Source: Flavobacterium tructae
GTDB lineage: Bacteria; Bacteroidota; Bacteroidia; Flavobacteriales; Flavobacteriaceae
DNA length: 64,000 nucleotides
NCBI RefSeq assembly: GCF_002217475.1
Contig: NZ_MUHH01000011.1
Span: forward strand, 30,797 to 94,796
Direction: 5' to 3'
A model generated the notes under the pieces. That model was not told where the DNA came from and made no database searches. It was given only the letters and a program-made list of their open reading frames with translations. Position 1 is the first letter of the stretch. Each line of letters opens with the position of its first letter. Below, piece by piece: positions 45,318 to 54,010 of the stretch. The translations under genes were made by a program, and so were the position numbers.

Positions 45318-48300
45318 CTAGTTATCTTTTTTGTCGTTAAACTTCTTCTCTAACAACAAATACAGAATTGGTAAAACAATTAATGTCAGTAAAGTTGCTG
45401 AGACTAATCCACCAATTACTACGGTTGCCAAAGGTTTTTGTACCTCTGCTCCTCCGCTTGTAGACAATGCCATTGGCAAAAATCCTAACGAAGCTACGGC
45501 AGCAGTCATTAAAACCGGACGCAATCTGGTTTTGGTTCCAATTAGAACTCGTTGCAGCGGATCAAAAACTCCCTCTTTTTTGAGCTGATTGAAATATGAA
45601 ATCAATACAATTCCGTTTAAAACCGCAATTCCAAACAAAGCAATGAAACCAATACCTGCCGAAATACTAAACGGCATTCCGCGCATCCAGAGTGCAAAAA
45701 CTCCCCCGATTGCTGATAATGGAATGGCTGTAAAAATCAATCCGGCCTGCTTGAAGCTTTTAAAAGTAAAATACAGTAACACCAATATCAATCCTAAAGC
45801 GATTGGAAGCGCTACCGAAAGTCGTTTAGTAGCTTCTATTAAATTCTCAAACTGACCTCCGTAGGTTACATAATACCCTGCCGGAAGTTTGTAGTCTTTT
45901 TCCAGTCGTTGTTGAATTTCCTCTACCACACTTTTGATATCACGGCCACGAACGTTTAATCCAACCGTGATTCTGCGTTTTCCGTTTTCACGGATTACCT
46001 GTACAGGACCTTGCTCGTACTCGACTGTAGCCACTTGCGAAAGCGGTACCTGCTGTCCGTTAGGCAATGGGATGAACAAATTGCTCACGTCTGTAATATC
46101 GGCACGATTGTTTTCATTCATTCGCACTACGACATCAAACCTTTTACTTTCATCATAGATTTTTCCGGCACTTTCTCCCGCAAAAGACGAACGTATAATT
46201 TGATTGATATCTGAAATATTCAATCCGTATAAAGCGATTTTATTGTAGTCGTATTTCACCGTAATTTGCGGTAAACCGGTAACTTTATCGGCTTTTAAAT
46301 CGCCTATCCCTTCAATACTTTTAATTTTCGAAATTAACTCTGTTGCTTTAGCGTCCAGAATCTCCAGATCGTCTCCAAAAATCTTAATGGCTATATCACT
46401 TCGGCTTCCGGTCATTAATTCGTTAAATCGCATCTGAATAGGCTGAGAGATCTCGATATTGGCTCCCGGAATGACTTCCATTTCTTTTTTCATGGCATTG
46501 GCTAAATCTTCCCAGTTGTCATATTTGCCTTTCCATTCTTTTTTGTCTTTCAAAACAATGATCAAATCACCACTTTCGATAGGCATCGGATCGGTTGGAA
46601 TTTCCCCGCTTCCAATTTTGGTTACGATGGTTTTAATCTCAGGAAATTTAGCTTTTAAGATCTGTTCGTATTTCGTAGTAGTTTCCACCATCTGGGTTAA
46701 CGAACTTCCGGTCATGATAGTTGCATTTATAGCCAAATCGCCTTCTTCGATGGTTGGTATAAACTCTCCTCCCATTGAATTGAAAACGACTAAACCAAGG
46801 GCAAACAAACCCAGTGATATTCCTAAAACTACCTTTTTAAACTGTAGTGCTTTTTTCAAAAATGGTGTATAAACAGCTTCCAGCCAGGCCATCATTCTGT
46901 CGCTGAAATTTTCTTTGTGTTCAGTGCTTTTAGACAAGAACATCGCACTCATCATCGGTACGTAAGTCAAAGAAAGAATAAAAGCTCCTGCAACTGCAAA
47001 ACCTACTGTCATCGCCATCGGTTTAAACATCTTCCCCTCAGTTCCAACCAAAGCAAGAATTGGCAGATACACGATCAGGATAATGATTTCCCCAAAAGCA
47101 GCACTGTTTCTGATTTTCGAAGCCGAATTGTACACTTCGGCATCCATTTCATTTTGTGTTAACGCTTTCTTGCGTTTGAGCTGCTGCAAGTGGTGCATGG
47201 TGGCTTCCACAATAATTACAGCTCCGTCAACGATGATTCCAAAGTCGATTGCCCCAAGACTCATCAGATTTCCACTTACGCCGAAAGCATTCATTAAAAT
47301 AACGGCAAAAAGCATGGCCAGTGGAATAACTGAAGCTACAATTAAGCCTGCACGAAGATTCCCCAGAAATAAGATCAGTACAAAAATAACGATCAAAGCT
47401 CCTTCTAATAAGTTCTTTGAAACGGTTCCAATAGCGCTGTCTACCAACTTTCCTCTGTCGATAAAAGCTTCGGCAACAACTCCTTCGGGCAGACTTTTAT
47501 TGATCTGAACCATTCTTTCATGAATTCTATTGACTACGGCGCTGGAGTTTTCTCCTTTTAACATCAAAACCATTCCGGAAACAATTTCCCCTTTTCCATC
47601 TTTCGTTGAAGCTCCGTAACGCAAGGCAACACCTTCGCGAACTTCGGCTACATCACGAACCAAAACGGGCGAACCATTTCGGTTTTTCACTACTACATTT
47701 CCTAAGTCTTTGGTTCCTTTCGCCATACCAACACCACGAATGAAGTACGCAAACTGGTCTTTTTCGATATAGGCACCTCCTGTATTTTGATTGTTTTTTT
47801 CGAGTGCATCAAAAATCTCTGTGATGGTAACTCCCAAACTGTTCAGTGTATTTGGATTTACGGCAATTTCGTATTGCTTTAGTTTTCCACCCCAGGTACT
47901 TACATCGGCTACGCCTTTGATACCCTGTAATTGCGGGATAATGATCCAGTCCTGAATGGTACGTAGTTTTATAGCATCGTATTTGTCTTCATAGCCTTTC
48001 TTGGCATAGACATCGTACTGATAGATTTCCCCTAAACCGGTACTGATTGGGGCCAATTCAGGGGAACCGGCATAAGCTGGGATATTCTCTTCTGCCTGTT
48101 TAAGACGTTGAAATATCTGTTCCCTGGCCCAATAAATGTTCACATCGTCCTCAAAAACGACCGTAACTACTGATAATCCGAAACGTGAAATACTGCGAAG
48201 CTCTATGATATCCGGAACTGTTTTTACGGCCTGCTCTAAAGGATAGGTAATTAATTGTTCGACTTCCTGACTGGCCAAAGTAGGTGCTGTGGTAATAATC

Positions 48301-48443
48301 TGCACCTGATTGTTGGTTACGTCAGGCAAAGCGTCTAATGGTAATTGTTTGATCGAATAGCTTCCCCAGGCTATTAATACAAGGGTTAATAATAGTATAA
48401 CGAACTTATTCTTTATACTAAACTGTATGATTTTATCTAACAT
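45318..48443 (-). CDS. czcA: CzcA-type heavy-metal RND efflux transporter
   Basis: Inner-membrane proton-driven pump of 1041 residues, 12 helices and two large periplasmic loops. The ATG at 48443 starts MLDKIIQFSIKNKF, the usual N-terminus of HME-RND proteins; an earlier in-frame Met 11 codons up adds a non-conserved leader. The helix-4 motif AIDFGIIVDGAVIIVEA keeps both Asp and the Glu of the Zn/Co/Cd class (HME1), not the Cu/Ag pattern. It is downstream of DUF6660 and upstream of CzcC, CzcB and a zinc ATPase. Confidence 0.95.
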   Translation of the reverse strand: MLDKIIQFSIKNKFVILLLTLVLIAWGSYSIKQLPLDALPDVTNNQVQIITTAPTLASQEVEQLITYPLEQAVKTVPDIIELRSISRFGLSVVTVVFEDDVNIYWAREQIFQRLKQAEENIPAYAGSPELAPISTGLGEIYQYDVYAKKGYEDKYDAIKLRTIQDWIIIPQLQGIKGVADVSTWGGKLKQYEIAVNPNTLNSLGVTITEIFDALEKNNQNTGGAYIEKDQFAYFIRGVGMAKGTKDLGNVVVKNRNGSPVLVRDVAEVREGVALRYGASTKDGKGEIVSGMVLMLKGENSSAVVNRIHERMVQINKSLPEGVVAEAFIDRGKLVDSAIGTVSKNLLEGALIVIFVLILFLGNLRAGLIVASVIPLAMLFAVILMNAFGVSGNLMSLGAIDFGIIVDGAVIIVEATMHHLQQLKRKKALTQNEMDAEVYNSASKIRNSAAFGEIIILIVYLPILALVGTEGKMFKPMAMTVGFAVAGAFILSLTYVPMMSAMFLSKSTEHKENFSDRMMAWLEAVYTPFLKKALQFKKVVLGISLGLFALGLVVFNSMGGEFIPTIEEGDLAINATIMTGSSLTQMVETTTKYEQILKAKFPEIKTIVTKIGSGEIPTDPMPIESGDLIIVLKDKKEWKGKYDNWEDLANAMKKEMEVIPGANIEISQPIQMRFNELMTGSRSDIAIKIFGDDLEILDAKATELISKIKSIEGIGDLKADKVTGLPQITVKYDYNKIALYGLNISDINQIIRSSFAGESAGKIYDESKRFDVVVRMNENNRADITDVSNLFIPLPNGQQVPLSQVATVEYEQGPVQVIRENGKRRITVGLNVRGRDIKSVVEEIQQRLEKDYKLPAGYYVTYGGQFENLIEATKRLSVALPIALGLILVLLYFTFKSFKQAGLIFTAIPLSAIGGVFALWMRGMPFSISAGIGFIALFGIAVLNGIVLISYFNQLKKEGVFDPLQRVLIGTKTRLRPVLMTAAVASLGFLPMALSTSGGAEVQKPLATVVIGGLVSATLLTLIVLPILYLLLEKKFNDKKDN

Positions 48444-48550
48444 TTTAATGATATAATGATGTGAGAAATGAGGCAAAGTGTTGCCTATTTAAATACTGCG
48501 GAAGATCCGCAACGCTCTAGCCCACATTCCGACTTATCGGATGGGCATCA

Positions 48551-48874
48551 TTATGCTATTTGTGGGGGCTGCCAGACACTTCCGTAGAAACTGGAAGCAA
48601 AAACAGAATTGTAATTGGGTAATGGAATTGAGATGATGGAATGCGCAACAGGGAAATCAAAGCTTAAGAAAGTCTGATAACTTAAAACCTGCGCTCCACA
48701 ACAATTGCACGCACAGAAAGGCGAGCATAAATCATTGTCTTTATCGTGTGTGTGATTGGCTTCAGAAGAAAACTGAGCTGTTTTGTGAGCAGCACTATTG
48801 ATTTCCATATCTGCACAAGGCATATTGGAAAGCGCCATTAAATAAATCGATAATATGATTGTTATCCATTTCAC
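48551..48874 (-). CDS. DUF6660 small exported His/Cys-rich protein
   Basis: Protein of 107 residues with a GTG start, then a signal or membrane segment (KWITIILSIYLMALSNMPC). Candidate metal ligands are H30, H41, H43 and the Cys group C50, C54, C56, C58, C59 (DLCSPFCACNCCG). The C-terminus ends VWQPPQIA. DUF6660 proteins occur at the head of metal RND operons in Bacteroidota, as here: CzcA starts 108 bases downstream. A periplasmic sensor or chaperone for Zn/Co/Cd is plausible but unproven. The next Met (residue 13) would remove half of the signal segment, so GTG is preferred. Confidence 0.8.
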   Translation of the reverse strand: MKWITIILSIYLMALSNMPCADMEINSAAHKTAQFSSEANHTHDKDNDLCSPFCACNCCGAQVLSYQTFLSFDFPVAHSIISIPLPNYNSVFASSFYGSVWQPPQIA

Positions 48875-49850
48875 GACACAAAAATAGTATTTATTTCAAT
48901 TGAAAAACTGAATTATTGAATTTGATGCTTCTAAAAAAAGACGGACGAATCAAAAAATTAACAAAATCCCCTGTATATCAAAATTACTTTCTTAAAATAA
49001 CAATCCCGCTGATTCAAAAATTTAGTCAACTTTAACAACAATTAACATTTCATTCTAAAATTTATTCCTTCGAACCAAGACACACTTTTCTACAATAAAG
49101 TAAAAGCCTCCCATTTCCTTATCAAACATCAGCCATGTGAGAGAAATGTATTTCACTTTTATATTCTTTGCTTATACTAAAAAACGATGTTGTTAGGTGT
49201 TGAATATTATTTTTTAGAATCACAACCACAAAACATAGATCACTATTGTTAAACAAGTTACAACAATTAATTAAAACCTATACTTTATATTTAAAAACAG
49301 CTACTGCAACTATTAAATAAAAAAAACAATACTATTAAAGCAATAACCTTCCCCTCAAAGCTTTTGCAATTAGCATTACTTAAAAACCTCATCAACAAGC
49401 AATTAAAACCACATTCAACGGGATTTATTTTGAAGCCATATTGTTCCCTTTGGCAAAATATAAAATTGTAAACCTTAAACATTTTTCCCCCTCAAAAAAG
49501 TGCTTTTTCTTCAAAGAAATTAGAGTTAAAACTAAAATTCTTCCGGCTTTTTTGTTTCACATCTAAATCATTTTGGTTAAAAAACAATTATAAAGTTATA
49601 ATTCAACAAAACAAACCTAAAACACTGGAAACAAAATAATTCAAAACAAAAACAAAACACAACAAGACAAACTGTCAGTATCAAAAAACAGCCTTTTTTA
49701 TTCTCAATAACCTCATTTCTTTAACGCTATTTTATACCAAACAAATACCTCTTCTTTGAACATCACTATTCAGGCTAATTTATTCCATTCCACCCTAAAA
49801 ATTAAAGCATAAATACCCCTTCAACTCATTACCCATTCTCTCCAAAAAAC
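48875..49850. other. Gene-poor AT-rich gap (part of a 1089-bp space)
   Basis: No credible gene. The largest frame (49291-49482, minus) gives 63 residues with no recognisable feature. A TATTTTTG box on the minus strand at 48886-48879, only four bases before the GTG of DUF6660, could be the promoter of the metal operon. From about 49560 to 49690 the plus strand has very few G and long A/C runs. No tRNA or structured RNA is seen. Confidence 0.5.
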
Positions 49851-49893
49851 AACAAACCCCTTAAGAAATAAATTCCTTAAGGGGTTTGTTTTT
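49851..49893. terminator. Terminator of the alcohol dehydrogenase gene
   Basis: A 15-bp perfect stem AACAAACCCCTTAAG / CTTAAGGGGTTTGTT with a 10-base loop and flanking A and T runs. It follows the minus-strand gene ending at 49964. Confidence 0.85.
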
Positions 49894-49963
49894 CACATCA
49901 GGCTACACCGTTTCAATAAACTTAGCATCTCAGCAACTTAATACCTCAGAACCTTAAAAAAAA

Positions 49964-51013
49964 CTACAAAGAAGCCATATCAATTACAAAACGATACTTA
50001 ATATCTCCTTTTAACAGCCTTTCATAAGCGTCATTTACTTCGTTTACGCCAATCAATTCAATATCGGCAGTAATATTATGTTCAGCACAAAAATCAAGCA
50101 TTTCCTGAGTTTCTTTGATTCCGCCAATAGCAGAACCCGCAAAACTTCTTCTTCCCAATATAAGACTGAACGAAGTTACCGGAAGAGGTTCCATCGGAGC
50201 ACCAACCAAAGTCAGCGTTCCATCTACTTTTAACAGGTTTAAATAGGCATCAATATTGTGTTCTGCCGACACGCAGTCCAGAATAAAATTCAGGCTTTTA
50301 GTGTATTTCGCCATTTGCTCAGGATCTGTAGACAGTACCACCTCATCTGCCCCTAAACGTTTTGCATCTTCGGTTTTAGACAATGAAGTTGTAAAAACAA
50401 CCACATGAGCCCCCATCGCTTTCGCTAATTTGATTCCCATATGCCCCAAACCACCAATACCAACAATCCCCACTTTTTGCCCGGGACCTACATTCCAGTG
50501 TCTTAATGGTGAATAGGTTGTGATACCTGCACAAAGCAATGGCGCAACACCTGCAAGATCTAATTTATCAGAAATATGCAACACATAATTCTCATCGACC
50601 ACAATACTTTGTGAATATCCTCCAAACGTTTGACCGCCTAAATGCGTGTCCGGAGAATTAAAAGTTAAAGTACTGCCGGCATCACAAAATTGCTCTAAAT
50701 CGCCTTTACAATGCTCACATTCCCTACAAGAATCAACCATACAGCCTACTCCGGCCAAATCGCCTACTTTGAAATTCTTTACGTGATCTCCCACTTTTGT
50801 TACCCTCCCCACAATCTCATGCCCTGGAACTATTGGATAAATCGTCCCGTGCCATTCGTTTCTGGCGGAATGCAAATCGGAATGACAAATTCCACAATAT
50901 AAAATTTCTATTTCTACATCATGAGCCAATACCGCTCTGCGCTGAATGTCTAATGTCTGCAACGGTGCATCCGCAGCCTCTGTTCCAAAGGCTTTTATGT
51001 TTTTTACTTCCAT
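49964..51013 (-). CDS. NAD(P)-dependent zinc alcohol dehydrogenase (YahK/CAD-like)
   Basis: Medium-chain dehydrogenase of 349 residues that reduces aldehydes or oxidises alcohols. Catalytic zinc ligands are C40 (CGICHSD) and H65/E66 (GHEIVGR), and the structural-zinc site is C96, C99, C102, C110 (CRECEHCKGDLEQFC). The nucleotide loop is GIGGLGHMGIKLAK. The four-Cys site sets it apart from the QOR-like gene at 14914. It is followed on the same strand upstream by two cupins and an AraC regulator, together a possible small aldehyde-response set. Confidence 0.94.
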   Translation of the reverse strand: MEVKNIKAFGTEAADAPLQTLDIQRRAVLAHDVEIEILYCGICHSDLHSARNEWHGTIYPIVPGHEIVGRVTKVGDHVKNFKVGDLAGVGCMVDSCRECEHCKGDLEQFCDAGSTLTFNSPDTHLGGQTFGGYSQSIVVDENYVLHISDKLDLAGVAPLLCAGITTYSPLRHWNVGPGQKVGIVGIGGLGHMGIKLAKAMGAHVVVFTTSLSKTEDAKRLGADEVVLSTDPEQMAKYTKSLNFILDCVSAEHNIDAYLNLLKVDGTLTLVGAPMEPLPVTSFSLILGRRSFAGSAIGGIKETQEMLDFCAEHNITADIELIGVNEVNDAYERLLKGDIKYRFVIDMASL

Positions 51014-51049
51014 GTTTTTATTGTTTTTTAGTTTTATTTGTTTCAGGTT

Positions 51050-51091
51050 TTCTTTGTTTCAAGTTTTATTTGTTTCAAGTTTCAGGTTTCA
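51050..51091. repeat. GTTTCAR tandem-like repeats
   Basis: Five copies of GTTTCAG/GTTTCAA with irregular spacing lie just upstream of the alcohol dehydrogenase start. The same motif lies upstream of the AraC gene at 53194. Confidence 0.6.
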
Positions 51092-51166
51092 CACCCCACA
51101 TTTCACATTTCAGCTTACAAAAAATACAGGCATTCCCATTCAGAATTACCCAATTATCTAATTAAA

Positions 51167-51571
51167 TCACTTCCCGTAACTGTAATATTCTTCATCGGTT
51201 ACACTATCGAGCCAAATTCCGGCTCCTTTATCAATTTCAGTGATAATGGCAATGTGTGAAAAGGAACTGAACGGAGTCGCTCCATACCAGTGTTCAATGC
51301 CTGGCAGAATTGTAACTACTTCATCTTTATGAAGCAGTCGGATGGCTTTTCCTTTTTCCTGAAAATAGCCAATCCCGTTTGTCGCAATAAACAATTGTAG
51401 TGTGGGATTAACATGCCAGTTACATCTTGAACCCGGTTCAAAAGAAACTTCTTTTATAACTGTATTATCAGGATGGATAGCACTGGTTTGCTTTTTATAC
51501 GAAACATCACCAGTCATATAGGTATTCGGGATTTTTCCCTCTTCAATAACGGAAGTGTAAGGTGTTGACAT
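51167..51571 (-). CDS. Cupin domain protein, altered metal site
   Basis: Small beta-barrel protein of 134 residues. The cupin motifs are recognisable, but the first reads WHVNPTLQ where the paralogue next door has WHTHPGGQ, so one metal-binding His is replaced by Asn. The second motif GIEHWYGA keeps one His. It may be non-catalytic or bind metal differently. It lies 95 bases downstream of the second cupin on the same strand. Confidence 0.87.
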   Translation of the reverse strand: MSTPYTSVIEEGKIPNTYMTGDVSYKKQTSAIHPDNTVIKEVSFEPGSRCNWHVNPTLQLFIATNGIGYFQEKGKAIRLLHKDEVVTILPGIEHWYGATPFSSFSHIAIITEIDKGAGIWLDSVTDEEYYSYGK

Positions 51572-51666
51572 AAAATTGATTTTTTTGAGATTGATTTCTT
51601 TTTTAAAATAACCCGACCATAAAAGCTGCTTTCAATTATCAGACCGGACAACACTAACGCTTTAAG

Positions 51667-52083
51667 TCATTTAAAGCTGTTGTATTGTTCATCGGTAACC
51701 GGCTCAAGCCAGTCTACAATTCCTTTTTCGGTACGGGTACTAATAGCAATATGAGTAAATTCACCGTCAGGAGAAGCTCCATGCCAATGTTTTACTTCCG
51801 GCTGAATATTCACAACATCCCCTTCCTGAAGCAATTGAATAGGCTTTCCTTCTTCCTGATAAAAACCCTTTCCCTGAGTGACAATCAAAATTTGTCCGCC
51901 GGGATGTGTATGCCAATTGTTGCGTGCTCCGGCTTCAAAAACGACATTACCCACTGCAGTATTCAAAACCGGATCATTGGAAACCAGCATTTTTACCCAT
52001 GCTTTTCCTGTAAAATAATCAGAAGAAGCTAAGTCTCCTTTGGGAAAAATGGTTTTAGCAATTTGATTTTCTGTAGTACCCAT
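51667..52083 (-). CDS. Cupin domain protein with complete HxH metal site
   Basis: Protein of 138 residues of the cupin_2 group. GARNNWHTHPGGQILIVTQG carries the HxH-x(4)-Q motif and VKHWHGASPDGEFTHIAI the second motif, so a metal (Fe, Mn or Zn) is likely bound. Proteins of this kind include carboxymuconolactone-associated cupins and mandelonitrile-lyase-like cupins; the reaction is unknown. It is paralogous to the protein at 51167. Confidence 0.9.
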   Translation of the reverse strand: MGTTENQIAKTIFPKGDLASSDYFTGKAWVKMLVSNDPVLNTAVGNVVFEAGARNNWHTHPGGQILIVTQGKGFYQEEGKPIQLLQEGDVVNIQPEVKHWHGASPDGEFTHIAISTRTEKGIVDWLEPVTDEQYNSFK

Positions 52084-52267
52084 AATGATTTGTTTTTACC
52101 ATCAGTTCAAACTAAATCATAAAAGCGGGAATATGCTTTGTGAAGTCGTATTTAGCTTATCGAAAACTGACTACTGATTAATACTAATTATTTCAATGCA
52201 AATTTACACTGGTAAAGATGCAGCGAGATAACAATAATCAAACAAAAAATTAAGAATATGAAACAAT

Positions 52268-53140
52268 TTACACTCTGAGTGATTTTGGAATTGTTCCCGT
52301 AATTCTTTTAAAGTAATTATTAAAATAGCTTGGATATTCAAATCCTAAAGAATAACCGATATCCGAAATACTCCAATCCGTATGCTGCAGCAAAGCTTTG
52401 GCTTCACCAACAATTCTTTCTGAAATATGTGCCGTTGTTGGTTTTCCGGTGACTTCTTTAACGGAACGATTTAAATGATTCACATGAACAGCAAGACTTT
52501 GAGCATAATCCTGCGGCGTTTTTAGCGCTAATGGTTCATTTTTGGTTTCTATAGGAAACTGTCTCTCCAACAATTCCAAAAACAAAGAGGTAATTCGGGA
52601 GGAGGCATTTCTGGGTTTAAAGAAATTCTCCGAAGGCTGCATTTTCATAGATTCGTGCAAAATCAAATTGATATAATTACGAATCAAGTCATCTTTAAAA
52701 ACATAATCAGTTTCCTGCTCCTGAATCATTTTCTGAAACAACGAATCAATAAACACCTTTTGATCAGCTGATAAAGAGAATATTGGTGTACCGCCAATTT
52801 TAAACAAAGGCGATTCATGAAGGCTTTCGGAACGATCTTTTGCTTTTAGAAAGTCTTCCGTAAAAACACAGGCATAACCTTCATACGAAGGTGAAATAAT
52901 TTCCCAGGAATACGGAATATGCGGATTCCCGAAAAATAATATTGTTCCGTCCGTTTCGATCCCTCTGTCAGCATAATGAATAAAACTCTTACTGGTATTG
53001 ATGCAAATTTTGTAAAAGTCCCTACGGTTATACGTTGGAATCTTACTCACGTCACCGTTTACTTCATACACCTTAAAGCCTTTCAGCTTCAAATCACTAA
53101 TTCCAAGTTCTGAACCCTGTTCTTCTAATTGCTCTTTCAT
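52268..53140 (-). CDS. AraC family transcriptional regulator
   Basis: Activator-type regulator of 290 residues. An N-terminal cupin-like sensing domain (about 30-150) precedes two HTH motifs at the C-terminus (SLAVHVNHLNRSVKEVTG, WSISDIGYSLGFEYPSYFNNYFKRITG). It lies upstream of the two cupins and the dehydrogenase on the same strand, 184 bases before the cupin, and is a candidate regulator of them. The ligand is unknown. Confidence 0.93.
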   Translation of the reverse strand: MKEQLEEQGSELGISDLKLKGFKVYEVNGDVSKIPTYNRRDFYKICINTSKSFIHYADRGIETDGTILFFGNPHIPYSWEIISPSYEGYACVFTEDFLKAKDRSESLHESPLFKIGGTPIFSLSADQKVFIDSLFQKMIQEQETDYVFKDDLIRNYINLILHESMKMQPSENFFKPRNASSRITSLFLELLERQFPIETKNEPLALKTPQDYAQSLAVHVNHLNRSVKEVTGKPTTAHISERIVGEAKALLQHTDWSISDIGYSLGFEYPSYFNNYFKRITGTIPKSLRV

Positions 53141-53193
53141 TTTACAAAGTTATGAAATTCAAACAAAAGTTGATGGAGTTGTTTTTTTAGTTT

Positions 53194-53236
53194 GTTTCAG
53201 GTTTGAAGTTTCAAGTTTCAAGTTTCAGGTTTCAGG
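53194..53236. repeat. GTTTCAR tandem-like repeats
   Basis: About five copies of GTTTCAG/GTTTCAA, partly head to tail at 7-base spacing, between the divergent AraC and TetR genes. Confidence 0.6.
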
Positions 53237-53302
53237 TTTTACATTTCAGAGAGGAACTGCTCTAAGATTCATCCCAGTCTTTGTGTTTTTTTTTCAAAAA
53301 AC

Positions 53303-53333
53303 TTGTTATTTTATACCGATCGGTATATATTTG
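53303..53333 (+). promoter_or_regulatory. Promoter and TetR operator of the tetR gene
   Basis: TTG (53303-53305), a 20-base spacer and TATATTTG (53326-53333) form a consensus promoter. The perfect 16-bp palindrome TATACCGATCGGTATA (53312-53327) fills the spacer, so the bound repressor would block it. Confidence 0.8.
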
Positions 53334-53354
53334 TGTTTTAAATTTTCTAATACC

Positions 53355-53945
53355 ATGAGTAAAGCCGAAAAAACCAAGCAATTTATTATAGAGAAAACCG
53401 CTCCTATTTTCAATATGAAAGGGTACAGCGGAACTTCTATGAGTGATATCACCGAAGCGACAGGCCTTACAAAAGGAAGTATTTACGGTAACTTTGAAAA
53501 CAAAGACGAAGTAGCCTTGGCGGCTTTTAAATTCAATGTAAAAAAACTTCAGAATGCTTTTACGCGAGAAATCGACAAACAAACTACGTTTAAAGGCAAA
53601 TTATTGGTTTATCCAAGACTCTACTCTAATTATTACGAACTAAGAATCACTCAGGGTGGATGCCCTATTATCAATACCGCCACCGAAGCAGACGATACCC
53701 ATCCGGTACTCAGAAAAAAGGTCGAAAGCATCATTCTGGCCTGGAAAGAAAAACTGGTTTATTTTATTGAGCAAGGCATCGCTGCGGGAGAATTTAAAGG
53801 GGAATCTATAAATCCGGAAAAAACCGCTCTAACCATCATCGCTATTATCGAGGGTGCTGTCATGATTTCTAAAATAACGGGCGACCTGTCTAATTTATCC
53901 ACTATTATGCTTTCACTGAAAAAGATAATTGATGACTTAGAGTAA
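53355..53945 (+). CDS. TetR/AcrR family transcriptional regulator
   Basis: Repressor of 196 residues. The frame opens earlier at 53283, but that part spans the promoter and operator; the ATG at 53355 starts MSKAEKTKQFIIEKTAPIFN, the usual TetR N-terminus. The HTH is SDITEATGLTKGSIYGNFENK. The C-terminal ligand domain includes GGCPIINTATEADDTHPVLR, a pattern of the TetR_C AcuR-like or YxaF-like type. A second identical palindrome precedes the efflux gene downstream, so it very likely represses both itself and the pump. Confidence 0.93.
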   Translation: MSKAEKTKQFIIEKTAPIFNMKGYSGTSMSDITEATGLTKGSIYGNFENKDEVALAAFKFNVKKLQNAFTREIDKQTTFKGKLLVYPRLYSNYYELRITQGGCPIINTATEADDTHPVLRKKVESIILAWKEKLVYFIEQGIAAGEFKGESINPEKTALTIIAIIEGAVMISKITGDLSNLSTIMLSLKKIIDDLE

Positions 53946-53982
53946 AATCAATAAAACAACAGTCCTTTTTTTTAACTAAAAA

Positions 53983-53998
53983 TATACCGATCGGTATA
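53983..53998 (+). promoter_or_regulatory. TetR operator of the MFS pump gene
   Basis: TATACCGATCGGTATA, identical to the palindrome in the tetR promoter, lies 12 bases before the pump ATG. Two exact 16-base copies within 700 bases strongly suggest a shared regulator. Confidence 0.8.
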
Positions 53999-54010
53999 AA
54001 ATATTTATCT

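Noticed and set aside
48444..48476. Earlier Met of the CzcA frame
   Set aside because: The added 11 residues are not typical, while MLDKIIQFSIKNKF is the usual start of the family.
49291..49482. 63-residue minus-strand frame in the gene desert
   Set aside because: No recognisable domain, no promoter or neighbour support, and low-complexity AT-rich DNA; best explained as chance.
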